This document shows, piece by piece, positions 1 to 6,291 of a stretch of 21,895 bases of DNA. Where the stretch lies: IMG/VR virus record IMGVR_UViG_3300008470_000270, positions 1 to 21,895 of that record. One strand, written 5' to 3'. The notes beneath the pieces were generated by a model, which saw nothing but the letters and a program-made list of their open reading frames with translations, was not told where the DNA came from and made no database searches. The translations under genes were made by a program, and so were the position numbers. The first letter of the stretch is position 1, and each line of letters begins with the position of its first letter. The DNA comes from a virus.

Positions 1-1
1 A

Positions 2-415
2 GTAGGAGCATTTTTTGGCTGCAGCTTGCTTTTAATTAATGCTACAGATACAGGTGATTTTGGACAGGTTGTAAATTTCTTTAGGTTTGGTCTTGTTGCA
101 ACCAACATTACTACTCTACCTTTCATGAATTTCAGTAGTGGTAATAACTTTAACAGCTCCTTTCTTGGTGCAAATAAACTTGCTAACTTTCCTGCAAATA
201 TGTTTGATAATTCTCCCGCAACAAATTATACAAATGCATTTACCAGTACAGATTTAACTACTCAATCTATAGACAACATTTTAGTATCTATAGATGCAGC
301 AGGAGGAGTAAATGGGTCATTCAAACAGAGTGGAGGACAAGCACCAAGTGCAACAGGAATAGCCGCTAAAGATAGTCTTGTAGCTAAAGGATGGACAATA
401 GTATATACAACTTAA
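2..415 (+). CDS. C-terminal part of a BspA/LRR-like phage virion protein (5' truncated by window)
   Basis: The frame is open to the left edge of the window, so only the C-terminal ~137 residues are seen. A TTG at 26 could be called as a start, but the reading frame continues upstream of it (VGAFFGCS), so this is a fragment. The visible part contains degenerate leucine-rich-like strips such as FPANMFDNSPATNY and IDNILVSI, and ends with APSATGIAAKDSL followed by KGWTI. From memory, that ending is typical of the BspA-like (DUF285-type) repeat domains found at the C-termini of marine phage tail or appendage proteins. The likely role is a surface or fibre component that binds the host. It precedes the lysis genes, as virion fibres often do. 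The family assignment is from motif recognition only. Confidence 0.55.
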   Translation, partial: VGAFFGCSLLLINATDTGDFGQVVNFFRFGLVATNITTLPFMNFSSGNNFNSSFLGANKLANFPANMFDNSPATNYTNAFTSTDLTTQSIDNILVSIDAAGGVNGSFKQSGGQAPSATGIAAKDSLVAKGWTIVYTT

Positions 416-419
416 GATA

Positions 420-611
420 ATGACAGAATTATGCAATCCAAAGGCTGAAACATGGTTTATCTGTTGGGATAATAAGAGAAGGTCAATAACTTCATACTCA
501 TCAGTAGGTAATGGGGAATGCCTTGATACTTTTTGGAGTGAAGTTGATTACTACTCAGATGAGAAAACATGGTTGTCAGTATTAGCAAAAAATGGAATAA
601 TTCCTGACTAA
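420..611 (+). CDS. Small conserved phage protein, unknown function (63 aa)
   Basis: Starts with ATG five bases after the stop of the preceding virion gene and ends with TAA. The product is short and rich in tryptophan, cysteine and acidic residues, with blocks such as WFICWDNKRRSITSY and FWSEVDYYSDEKTWLS. No signal peptide or membrane helix is apparent. Its position just after a fibre-like protein and just before the lysis genes suggests a late-expressed accessory gene, but no function can be assigned. The compact arrangement and non-repetitive composition support a real gene. Confidence 0.6.
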   Translation: MTELCNPKAETWFICWDNKRRSITSYSSVGNGECLDTFWSEVDYYSDEKTWLSVLAKNGIIPD

Positions 612-621
612 CACTATAAAA

Positions 622-789
622 ATGAATAAAGAATTGAAGGATACAGTAGAAGTGTTAGCAGCGAATGGAGGGGCTTTAGGGATTACGTTTACCCAATGCA
701 ATGAGTTATTACAAATGGTTTCATTGGTATTGGCCATAGCATTTACGATATATAAGTTTGGTAAATTAAAGAAACAAGTAAAAGAATAG
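622..789 (+). CDS. Small single-helix membrane protein, possible holin or spanin-like protein (55 aa)
   Basis: ATG at 622, stop TAG at 787-789. The protein starts MNKELKDTVEVLAANGG and carries one hydrophobic helix at about residues 28-46 (core QMVSLVLAIAFTIY), followed by a strongly basic tail ending KKQVKE. This gives an expected topology of one membrane pass with the basic end in the cytoplasm. It lies two genes upstream of an M15 endolysin and six genes before a 3TM holin, so a role in lysis (a second holin, antiholin or spanin component) is the natural guess. A minor virion membrane protein is the alternative. The leader is A-rich (ACTATAAAAATG), as for other genes here. Confidence 0.6.
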   Translation: MNKELKDTVEVLAANGGALGITFTQCNELLQMVSLVLAIAFTIYKFGKLKKQVKE

Positions 790-791
790 TC

Positions 792-1148
792 ATGGGAAAA
801 GAAGATAGAATAAAAAAGAGAATTAAAAAGAAAGAGACTAAGCTAAAAAGTTTAACTCCTAAAGCAGGTGGTGGTAAATCTTCAACTTCATCAATGTTTA
901 CTGTTACAAACGTATCTAAGGGTAATAAAGGTAGAACTAAAGTAGATGCTTGCGGTAGTGCTGCTCAAAAAAGAGGTAGTAAAAATTGTTCTAAGGTTGC
1001 AAAAGGAAAAAAATTCTCAACCAAAGGAAGTACAAACACAGTAGGTAATTTACGTAAGAGAAAGAGAATACAAAATAAAATTGATAAACTTAAGTCTAAA
1101 GTAAAAGGAAGCCCAACAAAGAAATATGCTAACCCAAGATTTTTGTAA
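792..1148 (+). CDS. Lysine-rich basic protein of unknown function (118 aa)
   Basis: ATG at 792, two bases after the preceding stop. The product is extremely basic: the N-terminus is a Lys/Arg run with a helical look, and a second basic helix lies near residues 86-107 (RKRKRIQNKIDKLKSKVK). Between them is a Ser/Thr/Gly/Lys-rich linker with two cysteines. Such composition fits nucleic-acid or anionic-polymer binding (DNA condensation, a virion internal protein, or an envelope-active peptide during lysis), but no family is recognised. It sits directly before the endolysin gene with two bases between them. Confidence 0.6.
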   Translation: MGKEDRIKKRIKKKETKLKSLTPKAGGGKSSTSSMFTVTNVSKGNKGRTKVDACGSAAQKRGSKNCSKVAKGKKFSTKGSTNTVGNLRKRKRIQNKIDKLKSKVKGSPTKKYANPRFL

Positions 1149-1150
1149 AA

Positions 1151-1501
1151 ATGAAGTACTTCACCTTAGACGAGTTTGATTCACCTGACGTACCTGGTTC
1201 GGGAGATAGAATGGATAAAAAATTTTTAGAGTTATTAGACTACGCTCGTGAGGAGGCTATGACTCCATTTAAGGTGAACTCAGGCTACAGAACACCTGAG
1301 CGAAATGATAAGGTTGGCGGGGTTAAAGGCTCATCTCACGTAAAAGGATTAGCGGCTGATATCTCATGCACATCCTCAGACAAGAGGTTAATAATAGTTA
1401 AGGCTTTAATTAATGTCGGCTTTACAAGGTTAGGTATTTCAAGTTCCTTTATCCATGTAGACAACGACCCTGATAAGAACGATGCAATCTGGTTATACTA
1501 A
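1151..1501 (+). CDS. Endolysin: M15-family (M15_3-like) zinc peptidase, 116 aa
   Basis: A single-domain zinc peptidase of the D-Ala-D-Ala carboxypeptidase / L-Ala-D-Glu endopeptidase type, acting on peptidoglycan cross-bridges. Zinc-site motifs are visible. The segment SSHVKGLAAD at residues 61-70 matches SxHxxGxAxD (ligands His63 and Asp70), and FIHVD at residues 100-104 supplies His102. The substrate-binding stretch VNSGYRTPERN (42-52) is also typical. The length matches single-domain phage M15 endolysins. There is no signal peptide, so it would need a holin, and a 3TM holin lies downstream. The stop overlaps the next start as TAATG. Confidence 0.92.
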   Translation: MKYFTLDEFDSPDVPGSGDRMDKKFLELLDYAREEAMTPFKVNSGYRTPERNDKVGGVKGSSHVKGLAADISCTSSDKRLIIVKALINVGFTRLGISSSFIHVDNDPDKNDAIWLY

Positions 1502-1626
1502 TGGCAAAGAAAGTAAGTTGGATATATGGAGGTAAAAAGTATAGTGGAACTTTTATAAGAGAGACTAAGACTCACACTTATGCAAGGACTACTAACGGAA
1601 AAGTTAAAACCATAAAAAAGAAGTAA
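1501..1626 (+). CDS. Very small basic protein (41 aa), translationally coupled
   Basis: A 41-codon gene whose ATG shares its A with the endolysin stop (TAATG) and whose own stop forms another TAATG with the next gene. The product begins MAKKVSWIYGGKKYSG and ends KVKTIKKK, so it is a small, lysine-rich, beta-rich-looking peptide without a membrane helix. The chain of one-base overlaps on both sides and the similar composition of the neighbours are the reasons for calling it. The function is unknown. Confidence 0.6.
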   Translation: MAKKVSWIYGGKKYSGTFIRETKTHTYARTTNGKVKTIKKK

Positions 1627-1748
1627 TGGCAAAAGCATTTAAGATACACAATATGTATAGTAAGACAGGTCTTAAGAAAGTAGCTAAAACTATGAAAGAT
1701 CATGTAGCTTTAAAGAAAAAAGGATATACTCATACTAAGAAAAAGTAA
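1626..1748 (+). CDS. Very small basic protein (40 aa), translationally coupled
   Basis: A 40-codon gene joined to both neighbours by TAATG overlaps. It starts MAKAFKIHNMYSKTGLKK and ends GYTHTKKK. From memory, short phage proteins with a MYxxKTG..., basic middle and GYTHT/K-rich end recur in marine phages, but no function is established for them. It is rich in Lys and has two His near the C-terminus. It is not predicted to be a membrane protein. Confidence 0.6.
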   Translation: MAKAFKIHNMYSKTGLKKVAKTMKDHVALKKKGYTHTKKK

Positions 1749-2002
1749 TGGCAACACCACGAAGGGGAAAGGCTAAAGTAAAGGTTACCTCATCAGGTAA
1801 GAAGGTTAGCTATGGTCAAGCAGGTAAGGCCAAGGGTGGTGGGCCAAGAGTAAAGCCTGGCACATCTAAGGGTGACTCCTACTGTGCCAGGAGCTATGGA
1901 ATAAAGATGGGTTTACCTATAGGCAAGAGAAACGATCCTAACACACCTAACAACTTATCTCGTAAGAGATGGAAGTGCGCAGGTAAAAAATCCAGGAGGT
2001 AA
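1748..2002 (+). CDS. Small basic conserved phage protein, possibly DUF6321-like (84 aa)
   Basis: ATG overlaps the upstream stop (TAATG) and the stop overlaps the following holin start in the same way. The N-terminal half is a Lys/Gly-rich, likely disordered stretch. The C-terminal half is compact and conserved-looking: GDSYCARSYGIKMG, then DPNTPNNLSRKRWKC and a basic end, with two cysteines. The pattern of CARS, DPN and SRKRWKC resembles small proteins of marine cyanophages and related phages that I remember as DUF6321. This link is tentative. A role in the virion or in DNA handling is possible but not shown. Confidence 0.65.
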   Translation: MATPRRGKAKVKVTSSGKKVSYGQAGKAKGGGPRVKPGTSKGDSYCARSYGIKMGLPIGKRNDPNTPNNLSRKRWKCAGKKSRR

Positions 2003-2409
2003 TGAGCATTTGGACTAAAATATTTGGTGGTGTCGCAGGTGGAGTTGCTGGTAAGGTAGCTGATATTGCTGACAGGTTTATACGGACTAAAGAAGAGAAG
2101 GATGCCTTTGAAATGGAGATGGAGAAAATCTTTATTGAAGCAGAGGCAGAGGTACAAAGAAATGTTACTGAAAGATGGCGTAGTGATATGACCAGTGATT
2201 CTTGGCTCAGTAAGAACGTGAGACCCCTTGTCCTTATATTTTTAGTAGCTTGTACCATGGTCCTTATATTTATAGACGCAGGAGCCATTGAATTTAAGGT
2301 GGATGACAAGTGGGTTGGACTACTTGAAGTTATTTTGATTACTGTAATTGGCGCGTACTTTGGTGGCAGGTCCTTTGAGAAAATAAAAAAATCAAGTTCA
2401 GACAAGTAA
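2002..2409 (+). CDS. Holin of the 3TM / gene-transfer-agent type (135 aa)
   Basis: The protein has a Gly-rich amphipathic N-terminus (residues 6-22), a charged helix with many Glu (30-58), then WLSKNVRPLVLIFLVAC starting a hydrophobic helix (about 74-92), a short loop, and a second helix (about 104-121) ending in GAYFGGRSFEKIK. The order of WRSDMTSDSWLSKNVRP, two helices and GAYFGGRS matches the 3TM holin family used by phages and gene transfer agents (PF11351-like). It would form lesions in the inner membrane that release the upstream M15 endolysin. An AGGAGG lies at 1994-1999 only two bases before the ATG, inside the upstream coding sequence. Translational coupling through TAATG is a more likely start mechanism. 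Confidence 0.85.
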   Translation: MSIWTKIFGGVAGGVAGKVADIADRFIRTKEEKDAFEMEMEKIFIEAEAEVQRNVTERWRSDMTSDSWLSKNVRPLVLIFLVACTMVLIFIDAGAIEFKVDDKWVGLLEVILITVIGAYFGGRSFEKIKKSSSDK

Positions 2410-2431
2410 AAACATCTTCCGTAATTTTTAT

Positions 2432-2439
2432 TATCTTTG
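2432..2439 (+). promoter_or_regulatory. Bacteroidota-type -7 promoter box (TATCTTTG) before the tail-fibre cluster
   Basis: The 50-base gap between the holin stop and the next ATG contains TATCTTTG, matching TAnnTTTG, with a T-rich stretch just before it and the ATG 21 bases after it. No clear TTG -33 element is seen at the usual spacing. The leader before the ATG is A/T-rich. Confidence 0.5.
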
Positions 2440-2459
2440 TCTGAATTAAATTTAATAAA

Positions 2460-2705
2460 ATGGAAAAAATAAAGGACCAAGAATTAGATAATTTACAGGC
2501 TCTTACAGCTGAGTTTAATAAATTAAAAACACAATTAGGTGACTTGACTTTGCAAAAGCATGGTATTTGCTTAAGGGTAGAGGAGCTAAAAAAAGAATTT
2601 CATGCTCTTGAGTCTCAATTAATGGACACTTACGGAAGTGATTCAGTAATAAATATGGAGACAGGAGAGGTGTCAAAAAAAGAACCAGATGGCTCAGATA
2701 AGTAA
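2460..2705 (+). CDS. Small coiled-coil protein of unknown function (81 aa)
   Basis: First gene after the promoter at 2432. Residues 3-55 look like a continuous heptad-type helix (LDNLQALTAEFNKLKTQ, then VEELKKEFHALESQL), followed by a short tail containing INMETGEV and an acidic/lysine end. Its stop lies inside the next gene: the two overlap by 17 bases, so expression is coupled. The position before tail-fibre-like genes might suggest a chaperone or assembly role, but nothing in the sequence proves this. Confidence 0.7.
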   Translation: MEKIKDQELDNLQALTAEFNKLKTQLGDLTLQKHGICLRVEELKKEFHALESQLMDTYGSDSVINMETGEVSKKEPDGSDK

Positions 2706-3225
2706 TACTACAGTTTATCCAAATATAGTTCCTACCTCTAACGACTTTGTGGTACTCACTGATGTCAAGGACAACAATGCAACAAAGACTTCTACTGTAG
2801 GTAGCTTTCAGGAATTTTTTGGAACTAAAACAGTAAGTGTTACCCTAACCTCTTCTCAAGTTTTAAACCTTTTTACTCAGCCAGCTGTATTAATAACAGG
2901 TGTAGCTGGCTTTCATATACTACCTGTATCTGTATTGGTTAAGTACTCTTACGGAACCTCTCCGTACAGCTTTGGTGGTAATGTAAATATTTTATTAGGT
3001 GCTGGTGACCCAGTATTTAATAGCTCTTCTGTGGTAGATAACTTTAACCTTATACAATCATATTCAACAGCAAGCATACCGTTGCCAACAACTTCAGTAA
3101 ACGGTTCTAAGTACACTACTGTCGCTGGTGGGGACAATATACTTGCTAAGGCATTGGTATCTAATCCTACAGGTGGGGATGGAACTATAACAGTTGACAT
3201 AATGTACAGACTTATACAAGCTTAA
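2689..3225 (+). CDS. Short tail-fibre/appendage-like virion protein sharing its N-terminus with the next gene (178 aa)
   Basis: ATG at 2689 lies inside the preceding gene. The first ~40 residues (MAQISNTTVYPNIVPTSNDF, then TDVKDNN) closely match the start of the next protein (MARIDNTTVYPTVTP, then TDVSDNN), so both likely use the same attachment module. The rest is a Ser/Thr/Val/Gly-rich beta-structured domain with segments such as GGNVNILLGAGDP and DGTITVDIMYRLIQA, typical of phage surface proteins. The likely role is a virion appendage or a small fibre head mounted at the same site as the longer fibre. The exact family is not recognised. Confidence 0.65.
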   Translation: MAQISNTTVYPNIVPTSNDFVVLTDVKDNNATKTSTVGSFQEFFGTKTVSVTLTSSQVLNLFTQPAVLITGVAGFHILPVSVLVKYSYGTSPYSFGGNVNILLGAGDPVFNSSSVVDNFNLIQSYSTASIPLPTTSVNGSKYTTVAGGDNILAKALVSNPTGGDGTITVDIMYRLIQA

Positions 3226-3228
3226 GAC

Positions 3229-3987
3229 ATGGCAAGAATTGATAATACTACAGTATACCCTACGGTCACCCCAGCAATGGATGACTTGCTTATTGCTACA
3301 GACGTTAGTGATAACAACAAAACCGTCACTTTTTTAGTAAGTGACTTAACAGGGGCTGCTGTTGTTCTTCAGGGGCTGCAGTCTGTTTTGGATACAGGGA
3401 ATACAGCCACACAAAACTTAAGCTTAACGGGTGACATAAACGTAGTAGGTACAGTTTACCCAACCACTATTACAGCAGTAGGGTCTACAGGTTCTGCTGG
3501 TCAGATACTAAGTTCTACTGGTACAGGGTTACAATGGATTAACAGTCCCTCTACATCTTGCTGTAGTTTACAGGACGTTCTTACTATAGGTAACCAAGCT
3601 ACCACTAACATTGAGATGGTGAGTTCTTCTATCATAGTAAGTGGAGCCTCTGGATCCATTACTATAAACTCACCCGCTTCACTCACCAATAATGGTATAA
3701 GTAATTTTAATGCAAGGGTAAGGATTGACAATACTTCGGTAGATTTTTCAGATTCAGGATTTATAATTGATGGAGATAACAACGTAGGTACCGCAGGTCA
3801 GTGGCTAACCTCCACTGTTACAGGAGTTGCTTGGTCGAGTGTTATTCCTCCAGGGGCGGCTCCAACATTACAGCAGGTATTAGACACAGGCAACACTGCT
3901 TTAGATGTTGGCATGACCTTCACAGGTACAAGTGTAATAAGTTTGTCTGCAAATAACAGTATAACCTCTTTAGGCAGTAATACTTGA
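3229..3987 (+). CDS. Tail fibre protein, N-terminal and repeat part; frame ends at TGA inside a repeat unit
   Basis: 252 residues. Residues 1-40 are the attachment module shared with the upstream gene. After that come fibre repeats, each starting LQxVLDTGNTA (residues 50-60, 114-124 variant, 214-224) and ending in a strip like GQILSSTGTGLQW (91-103) or GQWLTSTVTGVAW (190-202). The third unit starts at 214 but its closing strip is missing here. It appears in the next reading frame as NQVLTSTGAGGVSW. The frame ends with TGA at 3985-3987. Together with 3984-5009 this is best read as one fibre gene of about 590 codons broken by a one-base frame change. Confidence 0.7.
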   Translation: MARIDNTTVYPTVTPAMDDLLIATDVSDNNKTVTFLVSDLTGAAVVLQGLQSVLDTGNTATQNLSLTGDINVVGTVYPTTITAVGSTGSAGQILSSTGTGLQWINSPSTSCCSLQDVLTIGNQATTNIEMVSSSIIVSGASGSITINSPASLTNNGISNFNARVRIDNTSVDFSDSGFIIDGDNNVGTAGQWLTSTVTGVAWSSVIPPGAAPTLQQVLDTGNTALDVGMTFTGTSVISLSANNSITSLGSNT

Positions 3988-4190
3988 GTGGTAACAATAC
4001 GTTCTCAGCTACAGGCATAACATCTACTACAGCAGGTATAGCCTTGACGGGTTCTTTGTGGGACGGTGTATCTACTGGAACAGTAAACCAAGTCCTTACC
4101 TCAACAGGTGCAGGAGGAGTTTCTTGGCAGACTTCAGCAATACCAACTCCAAACACCTTACAACAGGTATTAGACACAGGTAACACTGCA
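3871..4190 (+). repeat. Near-identical 30-base direct repeat (LQQVLDTGNTA) across the two fibre frames
   Basis: The copies at 3871-3900 and 4161-4190 match at 27 of 30 positions. They encode the same QQVLDTGNTA strip, once in the first frame and once in the second. Diverged copies start near 3376 and 3568. The DNA similarity suggests recent unit duplication and makes the locus prone to recombination. Confidence 0.7.
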
Positions 4191-5009
4191 ACAGGATTAA
4201 AAGCAAATATAACAATAAGCGGAACAATAGAGCCTGGAACTATAACAGATGGCTCTGGTTCTACAGGTTCAGCAGCACAGGTGTTAACCTCTACAGGTTC
4301 AGTATTAGCTTGGTCTGCCGCAGGAACAGGTGCTATTAACCAGGTAACTGCTGGTAGCGCAGTGACATCTATAGGACCAGCTATTTCTGTTTCTCCAATC
4401 ACAGGTAACGTGGTTGTAACCCCTCAGATATTTGCAGGATTGAGTAACATAGGTGTTGTTCCATCATCAGCAGCAGCGAGTCAATCAACAGCATACTTAA
4501 GGGCAGACGGAACTTGGCAAGTACCCCCCAGTACGTTTTCGCTCAAGATGACAGGCACTACTACAGCTGGTCAAAATCCAGTTGCATTAGACACAGCCTT
4601 ACAGATAAAATTTGGTAGTGCTCAGGTAACTACATCTGTCTCTATAGATGCCGCAGGGTTAATAACATTTAATGAGGCAGGGGATTATCGTTTAAATGTT
4701 AATTGTTGTTTTTACAGAAATGCCATTAGTGGTTATTCTAACACTCAGTTTGGTATTTTTTACAATAGTGCAGGAGGCGCACCTACGGTAGCTGCATCTC
4801 CTATAAAATCTTTTACTTGTGATGAAAAACAAAGACCTTGTATGTATTATGAGGACTTAGTTATCGAAGTTGTTGCAAACTCTACCCTTGTTGTTAAGGT
4901 GTTAAATGATACCTCTCTTACATCAGATAACTCGACAGCTTTAGCTCAATACGCAGGGGCTTTAGGAACAACTCCTTCGGCAGCTGTTTTAATTTACAAG
5001 GCAGAGTAA
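3984..5009 (+). CDS. Tail fibre protein, distal part with C1q/TNF-like head (341 aa, -1 frame relative to upstream part)
   Basis: Begins in the middle of a fibre repeat. The only possible start at the junction is TTG at 3984, and a TAA at 3978 closes this frame just upstream. The repeat NQVLTSTGAGGVSW (residues 35-48) completes the unit begun in the previous frame. Another full unit follows: LQQVLDTGNTA at 59-69 to AQVLTSTGSVLAW at 98-110. Then comes the linker STAYLRADGTWQVP (168-181), a common phage fibre motif before a head. The C-terminal ~155 residues form a beta-rich domain (ALQIKFGS, LITFNEAGDYRLNVNCCF, STLVVKVLND) that looks like a C1q/TNF-type jelly roll, the probable receptor-binding head. 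Confidence 0.7.
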   Translation: MSGNNTFSATGITSTTAGIALTGSLWDGVSTGTVNQVLTSTGAGGVSWQTSAIPTPNTLQQVLDTGNTATGLKANITISGTIEPGTITDGSGSTGSAAQVLTSTGSVLAWSAAGTGAINQVTAGSAVTSIGPAISVSPITGNVVVTPQIFAGLSNIGVVPSSAAASQSTAYLRADGTWQVPPSTFSLKMTGTTTAGQNPVALDTALQIKFGSAQVTTSVSIDAAGLITFNEAGDYRLNVNCCFYRNAISGYSNTQFGIFYNSAGGAPTVAASPIKSFTCDEKQRPCMYYEDLVIEVVANSTLVVKVLNDTSLTSDNSTALAQYAGALGTTPSAAVLIYKAE

Positions 5010-5027
5010 TAAATTAAATTAAATGAA

Positions 5028-5246
5028 ATGGACATTAGAAAAATATCAATTGGTGCAGACTACAAGTCTGGAGCCATGCATTACATTGTTGGGCAAGAAG
5101 TTTTAGGCAGCTCACATACAATACACCTTATTCAGTCTTCAGATGATTCATATAAGATATGGATTCAAAAGGGAGACGTGGTGTACATGTGGAAGGAGTT
5201 TTTAAAAACCCTCCCAATTTCTTTAGAGTTTAATATAAACTTTTAA
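5028..5246 (+). CDS. Small conserved phage protein of unknown function (72 aa)
   Basis: ATG at 5028 after an AAATTAAATTAAATGAAATG leader. An earlier ATG at 5023 is in another frame that gives a much shorter peptide, so 5028 is preferred. The protein starts MDIRKISIGADYKSGAMHY and has a mixed alpha/beta look with a WKEF helix near the C-terminus. Its stop shares a base with the next start (TAATG). I recall similar MDIRKISIG-type starts in marine phage head/packaging regions, without a known function. Confidence 0.65.
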   Translation: MDIRKISIGADYKSGAMHYIVGQEVLGSSHTIHLIQSSDDSYKIWIQKGDVVYMWKEFLKTLPISLEFNINF

Positions 5247-5806
5247 TGAGGTCTCCATATAACTTTATTGTCAAGCCTTTAAACGATAGGAGGTATGACA
5301 ACGTAAAAAAAATAGGCGGTACTGATTTTATTACAAGTGCTTCAGAGGAGGATCATGTTTCCTCTAACCGACAAGCTAAAGTAGTAGCCACGCCTATAGA
5401 TTACGCAGGTCCAGTTGAGGTAGGGGATACCTTATTAGTTCATCACAATGTCTTCAAGTTCTACAACGACATGAAGGGTAGGCAGAAGAGTGGGAGAAGT
5501 TTTTTAAAGGATAATCTGTTCTTAGTAGACAACGAGCAGTTCTTTCTGTATAAGAGTGATGGAGAGTGGATGGCTCACAGCAAGTATTGCTTTATAAAAC
5601 CTATTAAATCAAAGGATTCTTACATATTAAAGGATGGAGAGGAGCCTTTGACTGGGGTTGTAAAGTATATCAACCAAGAACTTTTAGACTTAGGTGTAAG
5701 GGCGGGTGATGAGATTTCATTCACTCCAGACAGCGAGTACGCCTTTACGGTAGATGACGAGAAGCTATATAGAATGTTTACCAACAACATCACTATGGTA
5801 ATGTAG
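5246..5806 (+). CDS. GroES-like protein with two GroES-type halves (186 aa), possible phage co-chaperonin
   Basis: The N-terminal half reads like GroES: IVKPLNDRR at residues 8-16 (compare KPLxDR), a loop with GG at 24-25, NRQAKVVA at 41-48 and VEVGDTLLVHH at 57-67 (compare VKVGDIVIF). The second half repeats the GroES C-terminal pattern: VRAGDEISF at 151-159, then VDDEKLYRMFTNNITMVM at 169-186, mirroring GroES 'IDNEEVLIM....ILAIV'. If correct, it is a phage co-chaperonin-like protein that helps fold the capsid protein with host GroEL, a job known for T4 gp31. The double half is unusual. It lies in a run of small genes before the terminase. This assignment comes from by-eye motif matching. 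Confidence 0.55.
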   Translation: MRSPYNFIVKPLNDRRYDNVKKIGGTDFITSASEEDHVSSNRQAKVVATPIDYAGPVEVGDTLLVHHNVFKFYNDMKGRQKSGRSFLKDNLFLVDNEQFFLYKSDGEWMAHSKYCFIKPIKSKDSYILKDGEEPLTGVVKYINQELLDLGVRAGDEISFTPDSEYAFTVDDEKLYRMFTNNITMVM

Positions 5807-5831
5807 TGCTGTATAAATTATAAATTAAATC

Positions 5832-6032
5832 ATGGGAGTACAAAAAAACATTGGGTTACTAAAATCTAAGAACGATCAGTTAACAGAGAATCTAAAAAAA
5901 ATAATTCTTGAAGAACAAAAAACAAGAGAGTTAGCCATTGGATGTTTAGAGTTATTAAAGCTTATGCCAGGGTATGAGGAGGCGTTAAAACAGTTAACAG
6001 AAAAAACTGAAGATGAACATAAAGGAGCTTAA
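5832..6032 (+). CDS. Small helical protein upstream of terminase (66 aa)
   Basis: ATG at 5832 after the leader TATAAATTAAATC. It is a mostly alpha-helical, likely coiled-coil protein (KSKNDQLTENLKKIILEEQK), followed by the conserved-looking turn LMPGYEEAL near residues 44-52 and an acidic/Lys tail. It overlaps the next gene by 20 bases. The position two genes before the large terminase means it could be part of the packaging machinery, but no family is recognised. Confidence 0.65.
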   Translation: MGVQKNIGLLKSKNDQLTENLKKIILEEQKTRELAIGCLELLKLMPGYEEALKQLTEKTEDEHKGA

Positions 6033-6291
6033 GTTAAGTATCATAGATGCTGGGGAAAAGGCTGTAAAGCAACTTGTAAAGGTAGCCAAGGAGGAGATAA
6101 TAAAGGTTGACACTGAAGACCCATTAGCTGCAGACAAGTTAAGGAATGCAGCCGCTACTAAAAAGTTAGCTATCTTCGATGCCTTTGAAATACTTAAGCG
6201 TATAGAGGACGAGAAGTCTATGCTTGATGGAACGATAACTGAAAAGAAAAACAACACACCAAAAGGATTTGCAGAGTCAAGATCAAAATAG
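6013..6291 (+). CDS. Small helical protein directly before large terminase; candidate small terminase subunit (92 aa)
   Basis: ATG at 6013 lies within the preceding gene, and the end overlaps the terminase by 23 bases, so the three are translated as a unit. The protein is nearly all helical: IKELKLSIIDAGEKAVKQ, an acidic turn EDPLAADKL, then AATKKLAIFDAFEILKRIED, and a basic tail. Small terminases normally sit here and are small helical DNA-binding oligomers, so TerS is a reasonable guess from position. No helix-turn-helix is obvious, and it is shorter than most TerS. Confidence 0.6.
   Translation: MNIKELKLSIIDAGEKAVKQLVKVAKEEIIKVDTEDPLAADKLRNAAATKKLAIFDAFEILKRIEDEKSMLDGTITEKKNNTPKGFAESRSK

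Noticed and set aside
1994-1999. AGGAGG as a Shine-Dalgarno site for the holin
   Set aside because: It is only two bases from the ATG, lies within Arg-Arg codons of the upstream gene, and other genes here lack SD sites. TAATG coupling explains the start better.
3920-4402. Long minus-strand frame across the fibre genes, and similar minus-strand frames at 1947-2480, 5994-6311 and 10200-10502
   Set aside because: They mirror repetitive or biased + strand coding sequence, show no leader or recognisable motifs, and would be antisense to well-supported genes.
5023-5110. Alternative ATG at 5023 five bases before the chosen start at 5028
   Set aside because: It lies in another frame that stops after about 30 codons. 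The 5028 frame gives a conserved-looking 72-residue protein that couples to the next gene.
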